Origin: Puniceicoccales bacterium
GTDB lineage: Bacteria > Verrucomicrobiota > Verrucomicrobiia > Opitutales > JAIRLM01
Direction of reading: 5' to 3'
DNA: 17,243 bases
Assembly (NCBI GenBank): GCA_031281635.1
Contig: JAITFC010000057.1
Span: forward strand, 1-17,243
Part shown: one piece after another, positions 1-7,554 of the stretch
Layout: each line of letters starts with the position of its first letter
Position numbering within the stretch: the stretch's first letter is position 1
Made by a program: the position numbers and the translations under genes
The notes under the pieces: generated by a model
Seen by the model: only the letters and a program-made list of their open reading frames with translations
Databases searched by the model: none
What the model was told of the DNA's origin: nothing

Positions 1-70
1 GCTCCACCAAGTGCTGCCGAAGAGCAGCCCGCTCCACCAAATCCTGCTCCACCAAAGCCCGCTCCACCAA
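1..70 (+). repeat. Short direct repeats GCTCCACCAA (4 copies)
   Basis: The 10-mer GCTCCACCAA occurs at 1-10, 31-40, 46-55 and 61-70, in frame, each copy coding Ala-Pro-Pro plus the first two bases of the next codon. Spacing is 15 or 30 bases, so the array expands in units of five codons. Such codon-level repeats often vary in copy number between strains. The array may extend left beyond the window. Confidence 0.8.
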
Positions 71-573
71 GCGTCCCTAAACAACCAGTCAGAAAGGTTC
101 GTGTGTCTGGAGATCCACCAAAGCCGGAGATCCTGGAGTTGTTGCTAGATTCGCAAGAGCGTTTTGCCGATGATTTGGCTATCATTAAAGAACGATTAAA
201 ACAACTCTTGATTGTCCTTCGCGAGCATGGAGGATCTTTTGCTGAAAGTACCATTTTACCACTCACGGGAAAAGAATATAAAGCACCTATTCCTCAAGTT
301 AGCAGCGCATTTGCTGAATTTCACAAAGCTTCATTCGAACTTTCTAAAAAAATGCATCAACTACATGAAACTATAGTCGATCAGAGTATCGAAGATGGCA
401 TAGACGAAATAACGCTTGAATACTTAGAAGAAGGAGGTGTCATTCTAACTGGTAGCGACGCAAAAAAGGAGGAGAAATTGAGAAAATTTCAAAATGCATA
501 TCAAGATCGGCAAGAGGAACTCTTACACATTCACTCGTGGCCAATGTATTTCCAAGCATTGCGCGCACCGTGA
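1..573 (+). CDS. Proline-rich helical protein, 3' part only (5' end outside window)
   Basis: The frame is open from the first base, so the gene begins upstream of the window; a GTG at 103 exists but is probably internal. The 190 visible residues start with a proline/alanine-rich low-complexity stretch of about 30 residues (APPSAAEEQPAPPNPAPPK, then PAPPSVP). It is coded by four copies of the 10-mer GCTCCACCAA. The remainder (from about residue 38) is charged and helical, for example PEILELLLDSQERF and IIKERLKQLLIVLREH, with a few coiled-coil-like heptads. No catalytic motif or membrane segment is visible. The stop at 571 lies 26 bases before the next gene on the same strand, so the two may be co-transcribed. 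I do not recognise the family. A surface, periplasm-spanning or scaffold role would fit a proline-rich linker ahead of a helical domain, but this is inference. Confidence 0.75.
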   Translation, partial: APPSAAEEQPAPPNPAPPKPAPPSVPKQPVRKVRVSGDPPKPEILELLLDSQERFADDLAIIKERLKQLLIVLREHGGSFAESTILPLTGKEYKAPIPQVSSAFAEFHKASFELSKKMHQLHETIVDQSIEDGIDEITLEYLEEGGVILTGSDAKKEEKLRKFQNAYQDRQEELLHIHSWPMYFQALRAP

Positions 574-599
574 GATGGAGTCCTGTGATAAAATAGCTT

Positions 600-1127
600 G
601 TGGGAAACTATTTTCGAAAGTTATTCTGTGGTTGGCAGTTGATACGGGTGCTGCCGCTGCAGTGGGCCGCATTTTGTGTGATCGCGCTTTGCGGTGGTTG
701 TGCCAGTTCGAGTGGGACCGTCCAGGATGCGCATAAACTTTCCGTACTCCGGGCGGAAATCGCGCAAATTAACCGTGACTTGGCCGACTTGACGCAGGTC
801 TTTATCTACACAGGAAGAATATGCCCGGGACCAATCGGTGAGCAGGCATTGGACGCGGCACTACAAATCGTCGGCGCACCGAGCGACGAGGAGCGATTGC
901 TGGCGCAGCAAATGACGGCGGAAGATTTGCGCACACGCACCGATCGTTCGCTTGAACTTCTCAGGCAAAAGGAATTGCTCACCAAGGAGTTAGACAAAAC
1001 ATGCCTGCGCCTCGGAACCGAAGTGCCACAGCTCTATGCCTCCTACGCAACACTCAAAACTCTCAGCCGTCTGGCTATAATCGGTGGCTCAGTGCTCTTG
1101 ATCGGGATTTTCCTTCTTCGTCGCTAG
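600..1127 (+). CDS. Candidate lipoprotein with C-terminal membrane helix, unknown function
   Basis: A 175-residue protein starting at GTG 600; a second GTG at 648 would give a shorter, more typical signal peptide. A hydrophobic stretch (WAAFCVIALCGGC) ends at Cys34 and resembles a lipoprotein signal, but the residue at -3 is Cys rather than Leu, so the lipobox is atypical. Residues 40-140 are charged and helical (RAEIAQINRDLADL; LRQKELLTKELDK), suggesting a coiled coil. The protein ends in a second hydrophobic helix (LAIIGGSVLLIGIFLL) followed by RR, like a tail anchor. Carrying both a lipid-type N-terminus and a C-terminal helix is unusual. It lies 26 bases after the preceding gene and converges with gspE. 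I recognise no family. GGAG at 577-580 is too far from 600 to be a confident ribosome site, so the start is uncertain. Confidence 0.65.
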   Translation: MGNYFRKLFCGWQLIRVLPLQWAAFCVIALCGGCASSSGTVQDAHKLSVLRAEIAQINRDLADLTQVFIYTGRICPGPIGEQALDAALQIVGAPSDEERLLAQQMTAEDLRTRTDRSLELLRQKELLTKELDKTCLRLGTEVPQLYASYATLKTLSRLAIIGGSVLLIGIFLLRR

Positions 1128-1161
1128 TTCAACGAGAATAACCGTGATATCATTCCGTGGA

Positions 1162-2562
1162 TCATTCACTTAGCACCGCGGAGTGGCAGTTGCATTCCAG
1201 GGGAATTTGCCGCAGGAATTCTGCCACAGAAAGGGAGCCGTCACCTACCATTTGTGCGGCGCTTCCGGCAAGAGTGTGTGAAATTTCCGGCCCATTTGCC
1301 GCACGGCCCAGAGCGGATGGCGAGAAAAACTCAAAAATTCCCCGACGACCACTGCAACCCGTTCCCTCGCAAAACACACAGCCCTTTCCCCTGCGAAAGC
1401 AATTCTCCGGCAATGCGGATAAAATTTCAGGAAGTTGTTCACTCGGATGATCCACTTCATTGCAATGCAAACAGTTGAGTCGCAGCAATCTCTGGTTCAG
1501 AATCCCGCGCAAACACATGGCTAAAACATTCGCGTCCACCCCCATCTCTCCAAGCCGTAGCATTGCTTCCCGTGCCGTCGCGGCGTGCATGGTTGACAGC
1601 ACTAAATGTCCCGTTAATGCCGCTCGCAGAGCAACTTGCGCTGTTTCTTCGTCGCGGATTTCACCCACGAAAATCTTGTCCGGATCGTGGCGCAGAAATG
1701 CCCGAAGCGCAAGGGCAAATGTGCGGCCGGTAGCCAGATCCACGGGAACTTGCAGGCACCCATCCAGGTCGTACTCCACGGGATCTTCGACGCTGAGCAC
1801 CTTCCATTCCGGTTGGCACAATTCGTTCAAAGAGGCATAAAGTGTTGTCGTTTTGCCACTTCCCGTCGGTCCGACGCAGAGGAATAATCCGGATGGCGCA
1901 CATATGCTTTGTCGAACCGCTTCCGCAACGGCAACTGGCATGGAAAGCGCTTGCAAATTGCAAAAAAGTTTGCGGCGGTCCAAGATGCGCAAAACGATGC
2001 TCTCGCCGAATTTTGTCGGCAGCGAGGAAATGCGAAAATCGACGGATTCACCGCCAACGCTAAGTTGAAAGCGACCATCCTGCGGACGAAAATGTTCAGC
2101 GATGTCAAGACGCGCCAACACTTTCAGCCGGACAAAGATAGGAGATTTTAATTCCCGGGGAAGTTTGGCAACGCTCCTCAAGGAGCCATTCTGCCGCAGG
2201 CGGACGGAAATGCCATTGCGAAGACTTTCGAAGTGAATGTCCGATGCGCCGCGTCGTACGGCGAGAAATAGCAGTCTATCAACGAGTTGCGTAATTGCGG
2301 AATCGTAAAAATTTGCCCGTTGCCGTACCGTTTGTGAAGGATTTTTTTGCTCCTCCGGCGGGGAAAATTGCATCCATTTTTGCGCAAACACTTCTCGAGC
2401 AACGGCAATCAGCTGCACAGAAAAATTCCAAAGGCTGTAAATTTCATGGGCTACTTCTAGGGCATCTCGTTCCTGTTCAATGAAATAGCGATGCGAATCC
2501 CCCCCTTCGATCGGGATGATGCGGTGCGCCAAGCACACCGAGCGAATCGCATCGGAATCCAT
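1162..2562 (-). CDS. GspE/PilB-family secretion or pilus assembly ATPase
   Basis: A hexameric AAA-like ATPase of the type II secretion/type IV pilus family, which acts at the cytoplasmic face of the inner membrane to power pseudopilus or pilus assembly. Numbered from the chosen start (466 residues), it has Walker A GPTGSGKT (231-238), the Asp box EDPVE (259-263), Walker B IFVGEIRD (297-304), the His box TGHLVLSTMH (317-326) and the zinc-binding tetracysteine CLHC...CVFC (364/367 and 395/398). RGASDIHFE, typical of the family, precedes them. The N-terminal domain is short (about 85 residues), closer to GspE than to full-length PilB. ATG 2562 was chosen because AGAGG sits 10 bases upstream; ATG 2604 and TTG 2613 are alternatives. 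No other secretion or pilus gene is visible in the window, so T2SS and T4P cannot be separated here. It lies downstream of thiamine pyrophosphokinase, separated by an IS relic. Confidence 0.92.
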   Translation of the reverse strand: MDSDAIRSVCLAHRIIPIEGGDSHRYFIEQERDALEVAHEIYSLWNFSVQLIAVAREVFAQKWMQFSPPEEQKNPSQTVRQRANFYDSAITQLVDRLLFLAVRRGASDIHFESLRNGISVRLRQNGSLRSVAKLPRELKSPIFVRLKVLARLDIAEHFRPQDGRFQLSVGGESVDFRISSLPTKFGESIVLRILDRRKLFCNLQALSMPVAVAEAVRQSICAPSGLFLCVGPTGSGKTTTLYASLNELCQPEWKVLSVEDPVEYDLDGCLQVPVDLATGRTFALALRAFLRHDPDKIFVGEIRDEETAQVALRAALTGHLVLSTMHAATAREAMLRLGEMGVDANVLAMCLRGILNQRLLRLNCLHCNEVDHPSEQLPEILSALPENCFRRGKGCVFCEGTGCSGRRGIFEFFSPSALGRAANGPEISHTLAGSAAQMVGDGSLSVAEFLRQIPLECNCHSAVLSE

Positions 2563-2572
2563 CTTTACACAA

Positions 2573-2577
2573 CCTCT
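2573..2577 (-). promoter_or_regulatory. Ribosome binding site supporting the gspE-like start
   Basis: The minus strand reads AGAGG here, 10 bases before ATG 2562. The in-frame alternatives at 2604 and 2613 lack a well-spaced site, so this decides the start. Confidence 0.5.
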
Positions 2578-2693
2578 AAATGTGATTTTGTTTCGCGCGC
2601 GCATCTTCCGCAAGAACCAATTGCAAAGAATTTTCTTCTGCAGTCAGCCCAACTTTTTCGTCTCTTTATCTTGTGGTGCACTCAAAAACATAA

Positions 2694-2840
2694 AACTTAT
2701 TAGAGGAGACAGATCTACGGGAATTATTCTACGTGCAGGTGCCAAGACGGCGCGCAAAACCAGAAAAGAGCATCAGAACGCTAGCCAAAGACTTCGGTTT
2801 GCACCCGACAACAATCATCAAATGGCGTAAACGAGGTGTT
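2694..2840 (+). mobile_element. IS481-like transposase relic (N-terminal HTH only)
   Basis: The plus-strand frame from 2694 encodes a helix-turn-helix stretch, SIRTLAKDFGLHPTTIIKWR followed by KRG, preceded by VPRRRAKPEK. This matches, from family knowledge, the N-terminal HTH of IS481-family transposases (pattern xVRRAIxxSQESLRxLAKxYGINPKTVAKWKKR, recalled rather than searched). Nothing of the DDE catalytic domain follows, and no terminal repeats are apparent, so this is a decayed fragment. Its 3' half is antisense to the last codons of thiamine pyrophosphokinase, whose tail therefore seems to read through the relic. The frame itself stays open to about 2984 because it shadows the kinase gene. 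A resident regulator with an HTH is possible but less likely, given the match and the overlap. Confidence 0.6.
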
Positions 2841-3479
2841 ATCCCAGGGGAGAGCCAGCAGGCAAGTTCCTCGGATCTGCAAGTTGAATGTTTTTCCGAT
2901 CGACGCATTGGCAACGCTTTCCGAGGCACCGATTTCGAGTGGATAATTATTCATTTCGTACAGGAGACCGCGCGATGTAACTGAAGCCCGCGGAAATCCG
3001 AAAAAACCACACGGAGAGCCGCTTGGTACGGAAAATATTTCCGAGCAATCTTCCCTGCACAGGAGGCGATTAGACTTCGTAAGCAGCGATAATTCCGGCA
3101 CGCGGCGAAAATATTTTCTGAGAAAAAACACATTGCCAAGGGCGTGGTCCTGCCTGCCGCCCAGCGCATTGATGACAACGGTGGATTTCGCAGCATTCTC
3201 CGCCGCATGAAGTAACCCCTTTTCTAAATCCGTCGTATTCTGACAGGAAGAGCGCAACAACGGCACTCGACCGGCGCGTAAAAATTCGCGGGATTCCGCC
3301 GTAAGTGAGTCGCAATCTCCCAGGGCGACATGGGGTAAGAAATTCAACTGGTATAAGAAGTTTACAGCTCCGTCCAGTGCTACGACGCAACGTTTTTCAG
3401 CCAGTGAAGCCAAAATTTCTCGCGTGCAAAAATCTCGATCACCGTCTGCGACGATAAGGAAGTGTTCACTTGCAGTCAC
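2781..3479 (-). CDS. thiN: Thiamine pyrophosphokinase
   Basis: Transfers pyrophosphate from ATP to thiamine to make the cofactor thiamine diphosphate, in the cytoplasm. The 232-residue product has the family signatures: GDCDS (54-58; usually GDFDS), QNTTDLEK (80-87; the usual D-Q-x-x-T-D-x-x-K region, with Cys-Gln-Asn here), and GGRQDH (107-112) followed by xLGNV. The C-terminal beta domain ends at about ALPWDN; the last 18 residues (TSFTPFDDCCRVQTEVFG) look foreign and are antisense to an IS481-like relic. GTG 3479 was chosen because GGGAG lies 5 bases upstream; TTG 3491 has no such site. A perfect T7-CG-A7 palindrome sits just upstream at 3492-3507. No thiamine biosynthesis neighbours are visible, so it may serve salvage of imported thiamine. 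That last point is inference. Confidence 0.9.
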   Translation of the reverse strand: MTASEHFLIVADGDRDFCTREILASLAEKRCVVALDGAVNFLYQLNFLPHVALGDCDSLTAESREFLRAGRVPLLRSSCQNTTDLEKGLLHAAENAAKSTVVINALGGRQDHALGNVFFLRKYFRRVPELSLLTKSNRLLCREDCSEIFSVPSGSPCGFFGFPRASVTSRGLLYEMNNYPLEIGASESVANASIGKTFNLQIRGTCLLALPWDNTSFTPFDDCCRVQTEVFG

Positions 3480-3484
3480 TAAAA

Positions 3485-3489
3485 CTCCC
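3485..3489 (-). promoter_or_regulatory. Ribosome binding site for the thiN GTG start
   Basis: The minus strand reads GGGAG, 5 bases before GTG 3479. It supports the shorter start over TTG 3491. Confidence 0.5.
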
Positions 3490-3491
3490 AA

Positions 3492-3507
3492 TTTTTTTCG
3501 AAAAAAA
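3492..3507. repeat. Perfect AT-rich palindrome T7-CG-A7 (copy 1)
   Basis: TTTTTTTCGAAAAAAA is a 16-base perfect palindrome between the thiN start (-) and tRNA-Glu (+). It shares the core TTTTTTCGAAAAAA with copies at 11818-11835 and 15362-15379. Here it lies immediately upstream of the thiN ribosome site. It could be an operator or a structural element; its function is unknown. Confidence 0.6.
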
Positions 3508-3556
3508 ATTTCTTGCCAAAACGAAAAATCACCATAGCGAGTGAGGGACTTGGTTG

Positions 3557-3634
<78 letters not shown>

Positions 3635-3662
3635 GGAAATTTCCGGTACAATTTCTTTTCCA

Positions 3663-4376
3663 TCAAAGGTTTGTATAGACATTGGTCACGTCGTCCAATT
3701 CTTCAAGTTTCTCCAGCAGTGCCATCGCCCGGCGCAAATCACCTTCGGCTGGCTCCAGGAGCGTCAGGGGAATGTAAGCAATTTGCGAGGATTCGCAGGG
3801 GATTTTTTCCTTTTCCAAGACCTGCCCCAGCGCGTAAAAGGCGGCTAATGGGCAGAGCACTTCGAAATTATCACTTTCTTCCGTAATATCTTCTGCGCCA
3901 TTGCCAAGCACCACATCCATAAGGTGTTCTTCGCTGACCGCCGTTTTTGCTATGAAAAACTGACCTTTCCGCTGAAAATTAAACATCAGCGCGCCCGACG
4001 ATGCCATGCTACCACCGTTTTTGGCAAATGTGCTGCGCACTTCCGACACGATGCGATTTTTATTGTCCGTTGTGACTTCGACGATAATCCCGATTCCTCC
4101 CGGGCCATATCCTTCATAGACAAGCTCTTCGATAATCACTCCCGGGATGTCGCCGGTTCCCTTTTTGATGGCCTTCGTCACGTTGTCCGCCGGCATATTG
4201 GCCGCCTTCGCCTTCGCTATGCACGCACGCAATCGAGGGTTGAAATCTGCGTCGCCCCCTCCTTCCCGCGCTGCAATTGTCAATTCCTTGCTGAGAATGC
4301 TAAATATTTTCCCGCGCTTCGCATCCACCGCTGCCTTGTGCCGCTTCGTCGTCGCCCACTTACTATGTCCAGACAT
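3663..4376 (-). CDS. yebC: YebC/PmpR/TACO1-family protein
   Basis: A 237-residue member of the YebC family, full length for the family (about 240-250). It opens with MSGHSKWATTKRHKA, the form of the family N-terminus (MAGHSKWxNIKHRK in Proteobacteria) that I associate with Verrucomicrobiota. It also has AREGGGDADFNPRLR, AKAANMPADNVTKAIKKGTG and YEGYGPGGIGI, all strongly conserved. The family was long annotated as a DNA-binding transcriptional regulator (PmpR). Work on mitochondrial TACO1 and on bacterial YebC points to a role on the ribosome in translating difficult sequences such as polyproline. The start ATG 4376 is preceded by GGAGAGG 1-7 bases upstream (GGAG spaced by 4). The 3' end is followed by tRNA-Glu on the opposite strand. 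The usual ruvC neighbour is absent. Confidence 0.96.
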   Translation of the reverse strand: MSGHSKWATTKRHKAAVDAKRGKIFSILSKELTIAAREGGGDADFNPRLRACIAKAKAANMPADNVTKAIKKGTGDIPGVIIEELVYEGYGPGGIGIIVEVTTDNKNRIVSEVRSTFAKNGGSMASSGALMFNFQRKGQFFIAKTAVSEEHLMDVVLGNGAEDITEESDNFEVLCPLAAFYALGQVLEKEKIPCESSQIAYIPLTLLEPAEGDLRRAMALLEKLEELDDVTNVYTNL

Positions 4377-4533
4377 GCCTCTCCATTCCCCGCAGCAAAA
4401 TGACCGCCCGTCAAGACATAATTATTAACATTGAATCCTGCCTGGGGAATTGCTCCGGCTTCCGCAACTCCCCGCTGCGGCGCTTGAAAAAAATTTGCTA
4501 CCAAAATGTGGCTTCAGAGTCTTGAGATTGAAC

Positions 4534-4584
4534 GTTTTGCATGGGGAAAATTTGCAAAACTTCCGTTGCTAAAAGCTAGCGGAA
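4534..4584. repeat. Two adjacent inverted repeats in the yebC / large-protein divergent region
   Basis: GTTTTGC (4534-4540) pairs with GCAAAAC (4554-4560) across a 13-base loop. Directly after it, TTCCG (4561-4565) pairs with CGGAA (4580-4584), with inner GCT/AGC pairing. No gene ends here and no T-tract follows, so they are not obvious terminators. They lie just upstream of a TATAAT box and could be operator-like or leader structures. The 292-base region between yebC and the next ATG holds nothing else I can recognise. Confidence 0.35.
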
Positions 4585-4615
4585 AATGGTCATGCCGACT
4601 GGGTTATGCATCGTA

Positions 4616-4621
4616 TATAAT
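4616..4621 (+). promoter_or_regulatory. Candidate -10 box (TATAAT) of the large membrane protein gene
   Basis: A perfect TATAAT lies 47 bases before ATG 4669. No convincing -35 hexamer is seen at 16-18 bases upstream (best is TGCCGA at 4593), so the promoter call is tentative. Two inverted repeats lie just upstream. Confidence 0.35.
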
Positions 4622-4668
4622 TTTTACGTGAAAAGATAATTTTTTGCTTGCCTGCACCCTCGCCTTTT

Positions 4669-7434
4669 ATGATGATGTTGTTAATGGTCGATGCAGTAGA
4701 TGGTGCTCCTAATCTTAGGCCGGTGTCACACGACGACGAAGTGGCATCGCCTGGGGACATGATAGAGGGAAATGTGGATCCGACGGAAACCGGGGCCAAT
4801 GGACTTTTAAACACTACTGCGACAAGGAGCAATTTTTTCGCAACAATGAAAGACGCATACACGCCAAAGGGTGTCACGATTCACACCCCAAACGCTCTTG
4901 TGGAAGATCTGCCTAAAGATGTGCGCAGAGCAAATTGTTTAATGGAAATACTGTGTCTCTTTCTTTCTTTAACAGTCGTTGGTCTGATTATATCCGTACC
5001 TGTATTGTATAGGCAAAGCAAGGAAGAGAAGGATGCGTTCGAAGATATTAATTGCAGTGAACGTACAGTACCCATTGGTCACCCGCCAGTTGCGGGGAGG
5101 CCAAATTCTCAGACAGGGATGTTCGTTACAGACGCCACTCAGTCTGGGTGTCTCGGAGTTGGCTTTCGGGCAGATAGAGACGAGATGCCACTGTATTTTC
5201 CGCCAAATGCCACGATTTCTTTTGCTATGAGGCGTTTTCCACCCAATGGTAGGATGACTGACGAATGGCTGCAGGAAAATGATGTTAGAATAATTGTCCA
5301 TACTAACGATGGACGTGACTACCCATGGAGTTTACGCCTAGGAAGTATCGCCGCAGATGGTACCATAATTTTCAAACCAGACACTAAGTATCCCGAAGAA
5401 TTTGGTGAAGCTAAGGCGGCTCTCATGAGCCAAGATGATTTTGACAGTCAAGACATTGCGCACAGATTCGCAAGTTCGCCAAGGGGAACTGGGACGGCGC
5501 TGACAGAAAAACTCAAAAACGATAATTTTGATCTGCGACTCCCGCCAGAGGCGGCTACGGCCACATTTGCAACTGAGGACTTGACGCAGCGAGCCGAAGC
5601 TCATGGAAAAGCTCTTTCTCATGATCCCGCATTCCTTGCGCAGGTGCAGCGGGCCAGGGAAGCATGCCGTGGCATAACGACGGAAATTTTTGCCAACCAA
5701 GCAGAGGGAACTCCGCAGGCAGACGCAGTACTAGCAGCCATGGGAGAGGACCCGGGCAATCCAACAAATCCCTTCCTTCAAGCGCTGGCAGCGGCTGACC
5801 CTCAAATGACATTTGAATATGTGCCGCTTGCGCGAGAAGGACAGGAGGAAGTAACGGTCAAATTTATACAGCCTAGCGAAGGTGGTTTGAAGGAAAGGCT
5901 CCAAGAAGTTGCCGGATTCTATTATGCGCAATTTCTGGAAGAATGTAACGGTAATCGTGATCAAGCTGCACAATTGACGGTTGCACGCTTGCAGACCATA
6001 ATAGGCACTCCGGCTCCGGACCTATTTGCCCGTGATAGGCACGTAACCAGCGTGACAAATGGCGGCAATGTCTTACAGCGACAAGTGGTCATCCAAGTGC
6101 GCCAGGGTCAAAGTGATGTTGTGCATAAACAAATGGTGCTTTCTCAAAATCCAGATACGTTGCGGACTGCAGTCTTAAGGCATGATATTGTATTGAACCA
6201 GAACGGTGACCCGCCAATCACAGGCGCGTCTGCAAGTCTTAGCCACACCGGAAACGGCATCCTGAAAAATCCGGACGGCACCCCACTAGTACTCACTCCA
6301 TCATCGCCGAATTCGAGCACCCTCCAATCGCCGCCGTTTAATAAAGACGCTTTCGCAAACCTAGGCTATGCCATTCAGCAAGAATCATATGCCTCAACTG
6401 GGCGAGTGTTTACGGATGAACTGGATATATCCGAGGCTTATCAGGTGAAAATCGTTAGGAGTGGTGATGGAAGAACGAAACTCGTGTTTACGCCCAAACC
6501 CCAGGATCCACCTCCGGATCCACCCTTGGAAACATATTCTGTGGAAGTGGAATTACGTAACGGATTGTTCACATTAAACGAACCTCCGCCGCCGTGTGTC
6601 AAAGGTTCCTGCGGCCGCGTTAATGCAGGATTAGCACTCACTCCCGAGCAGCTCCAGGCGCAAAGAGAGCGCTGGACCGAGGAAGAGCAAGCGCGACTGG
6701 AAGGTCTTGCAGAGAGGTATAGGCACCTCACCCCGGCAGCTGGTTGTGGTTCTGGATTCTGTGAATCTTCCGGTACAGATGAGGCAAGAAGGCGTCTGAT
6801 AGAGCTTGCAGAAGCACCCGAAAGGACAGGGTTGCTTGCGCAAATGGCTGCCGCTAGAGATGTCAATGCATTGAAACAGGCCATTGCGGCTTCACCGTTT
6901 GCCATGCGAAAAATGGAATCGGCATTCACTATTAACATTGGCGAAGGAGATCCGGTCACCATTGCCGCAGATCTTTCCCCAGAGGAAAAACTGGATCAAC
7001 TGGCGGCGGCAATTGCAGATGCCGACGGTAACCCGATGGTAGTGTTGCAAAATTTCTTTGCTTCCGCCTACTCCCCAGAAATACTTACCGGAGAGCCAGA
7101 AGCTAGGTCCCTTTTTGATAGAATGTCCGAATCTCTAGCCTGTAACCCGCAGACCAAGGCGCATGCAACGCTATTGATTAGGGAGGACGGGAGTATAGAC
7201 GTCTTCGCGCAAAGCCATACTGGCTTAGCCAATTTAGGTGCCGATGCGCAGGAAAAGGTATTTTGCGACGAAGCTGCACATTTCACAATCGCAGCAGGAG
7301 GAGAGACGGCATGTCCCGCCGCAATGAACGCGTGGAGATGCCAGTTCCGTGAAATGGCAGAGCACTCCGGACCAATACCAGAAGAGGAAGGCTCAGAAAA
7401 CGCCGATGCTCTACTTGAGCAGGTCGATGAATAG
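4669..7434 (+). CDS. Large membrane-anchored protein of unknown function (921 aa)
   Basis: The frame opens with TTG 4648, but ATG 4669 (one of a cluster at 4669, 4672, 4675 and 4684) is preferred; none has a clear ribosome site. Numbered from 4669, about 88 polar residues precede one strong membrane helix at 90-113 (CLMEILCLFLSLTVVGLI...). The remaining 800 residues are soluble-looking. A segment at about 158-238 contains PPNATISFAMRRFPPNGR and IIVHTNDGRDYPWSLRLGS, and resembles a stretch of the phosphatase-like protein at 12803-12976. Further on there is a proline-rich hinge (KPQDPPPDPPLE) and EPPPPC. Two Cys-x4-Cys pairs (CVKGSC at 643-648 and CGSGFC at 693-698) flank a charged helix. The C-terminus is acidic (EEEGSENADALLEQVDE). 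Paired cysteines would suit an extracytoplasmic location with disulfides, but topology is not shown. It converges on infB. I recognise no family and assign no function. Confidence 0.85.
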   Translation: MMMLLMVDAVDGAPNLRPVSHDDEVASPGDMIEGNVDPTETGANGLLNTTATRSNFFATMKDAYTPKGVTIHTPNALVEDLPKDVRRANCLMEILCLFLSLTVVGLIISVPVLYRQSKEEKDAFEDINCSERTVPIGHPPVAGRPNSQTGMFVTDATQSGCLGVGFRADRDEMPLYFPPNATISFAMRRFPPNGRMTDEWLQENDVRIIVHTNDGRDYPWSLRLGSIAADGTIIFKPDTKYPEEFGEAKAALMSQDDFDSQDIAHRFASSPRGTGTALTEKLKNDNFDLRLPPEAATATFATEDLTQRAEAHGKALSHDPAFLAQVQRAREACRGITTEIFANQAEGTPQADAVLAAMGEDPGNPTNPFLQALAAADPQMTFEYVPLAREGQEEVTVKFIQPSEGGLKERLQEVAGFYYAQFLEECNGNRDQAAQLTVARLQTIIGTPAPDLFARDRHVTSVTNGGNVLQRQVVIQVRQGQSDVVHKQMVLSQNPDTLRTAVLRHDIVLNQNGDPPITGASASLSHTGNGILKNPDGTPLVLTPSSPNSSTLQSPPFNKDAFANLGYAIQQESYASTGRVFTDELDISEAYQVKIVRSGDGRTKLVFTPKPQDPPPDPPLETYSVEVELRNGLFTLNEPPPPCVKGSCGRVNAGLALTPEQLQAQRERWTEEEQARLEGLAERYRHLTPAAGCGSGFCESSGTDEARRRLIELAEAPERTGLLAQMAAARDVNALKQAIAASPFAMRKMESAFTINIGEGDPVTIAADLSPEEKLDQLAAAIADADGNPMVVLQNFFASAYSPEILTGEPEARSLFDRMSESLACNPQTKAHATLLIREDGSIDVFAQSHTGLANLGADAQEKVFCDEAAHFTIAAGGETACPAAMNAWRCQFREMAEHSGPIPEEEGSENADALLEQVDE

Positions 7435-7521
7435 ACATTTTTCAAAATTCCCGAAAACAACCTAAAAACAGTCCGAAAAGTGGCTTGAAAGGTTGAGTTT
7501 TAGGAGTTCTGAAAAAAGTCA

Positions 7522-7554
7522 AATAAATTTGTTGCAAAATTTTCGAAATTTATT
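7522..7554 (-). terminator. Weak candidate terminator downstream of infB
   Basis: AATAAATTT (7522-7530) and AAATTTATT (7546-7554) form a 9-base inverted repeat with a 15-base loop. On the minus strand the stem is followed by TGACTTTTTTC (to about 7510), resembling an intrinsic terminator about 80 bases after the infB stop. The stem is entirely A/T, so it would be weak. Confidence 0.3.

Noticed and set aside
1..70. Left-edge 10-mer repeats as a CRISPR array
   Set aside because: Units are too short, spacers are absent or 5-20 bases, and the repeats are in frame in a proline-rich protein.
3924..4403. 159-codon plus-strand frame across yebC
   Set aside because: Antisense of a clearly conserved gene.
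6441..6962. 173-codon minus-strand frame inside the large orphan gene
   Set aside because: Antisense shadow; the plus-strand frame is 920 codons long and unbroken here.
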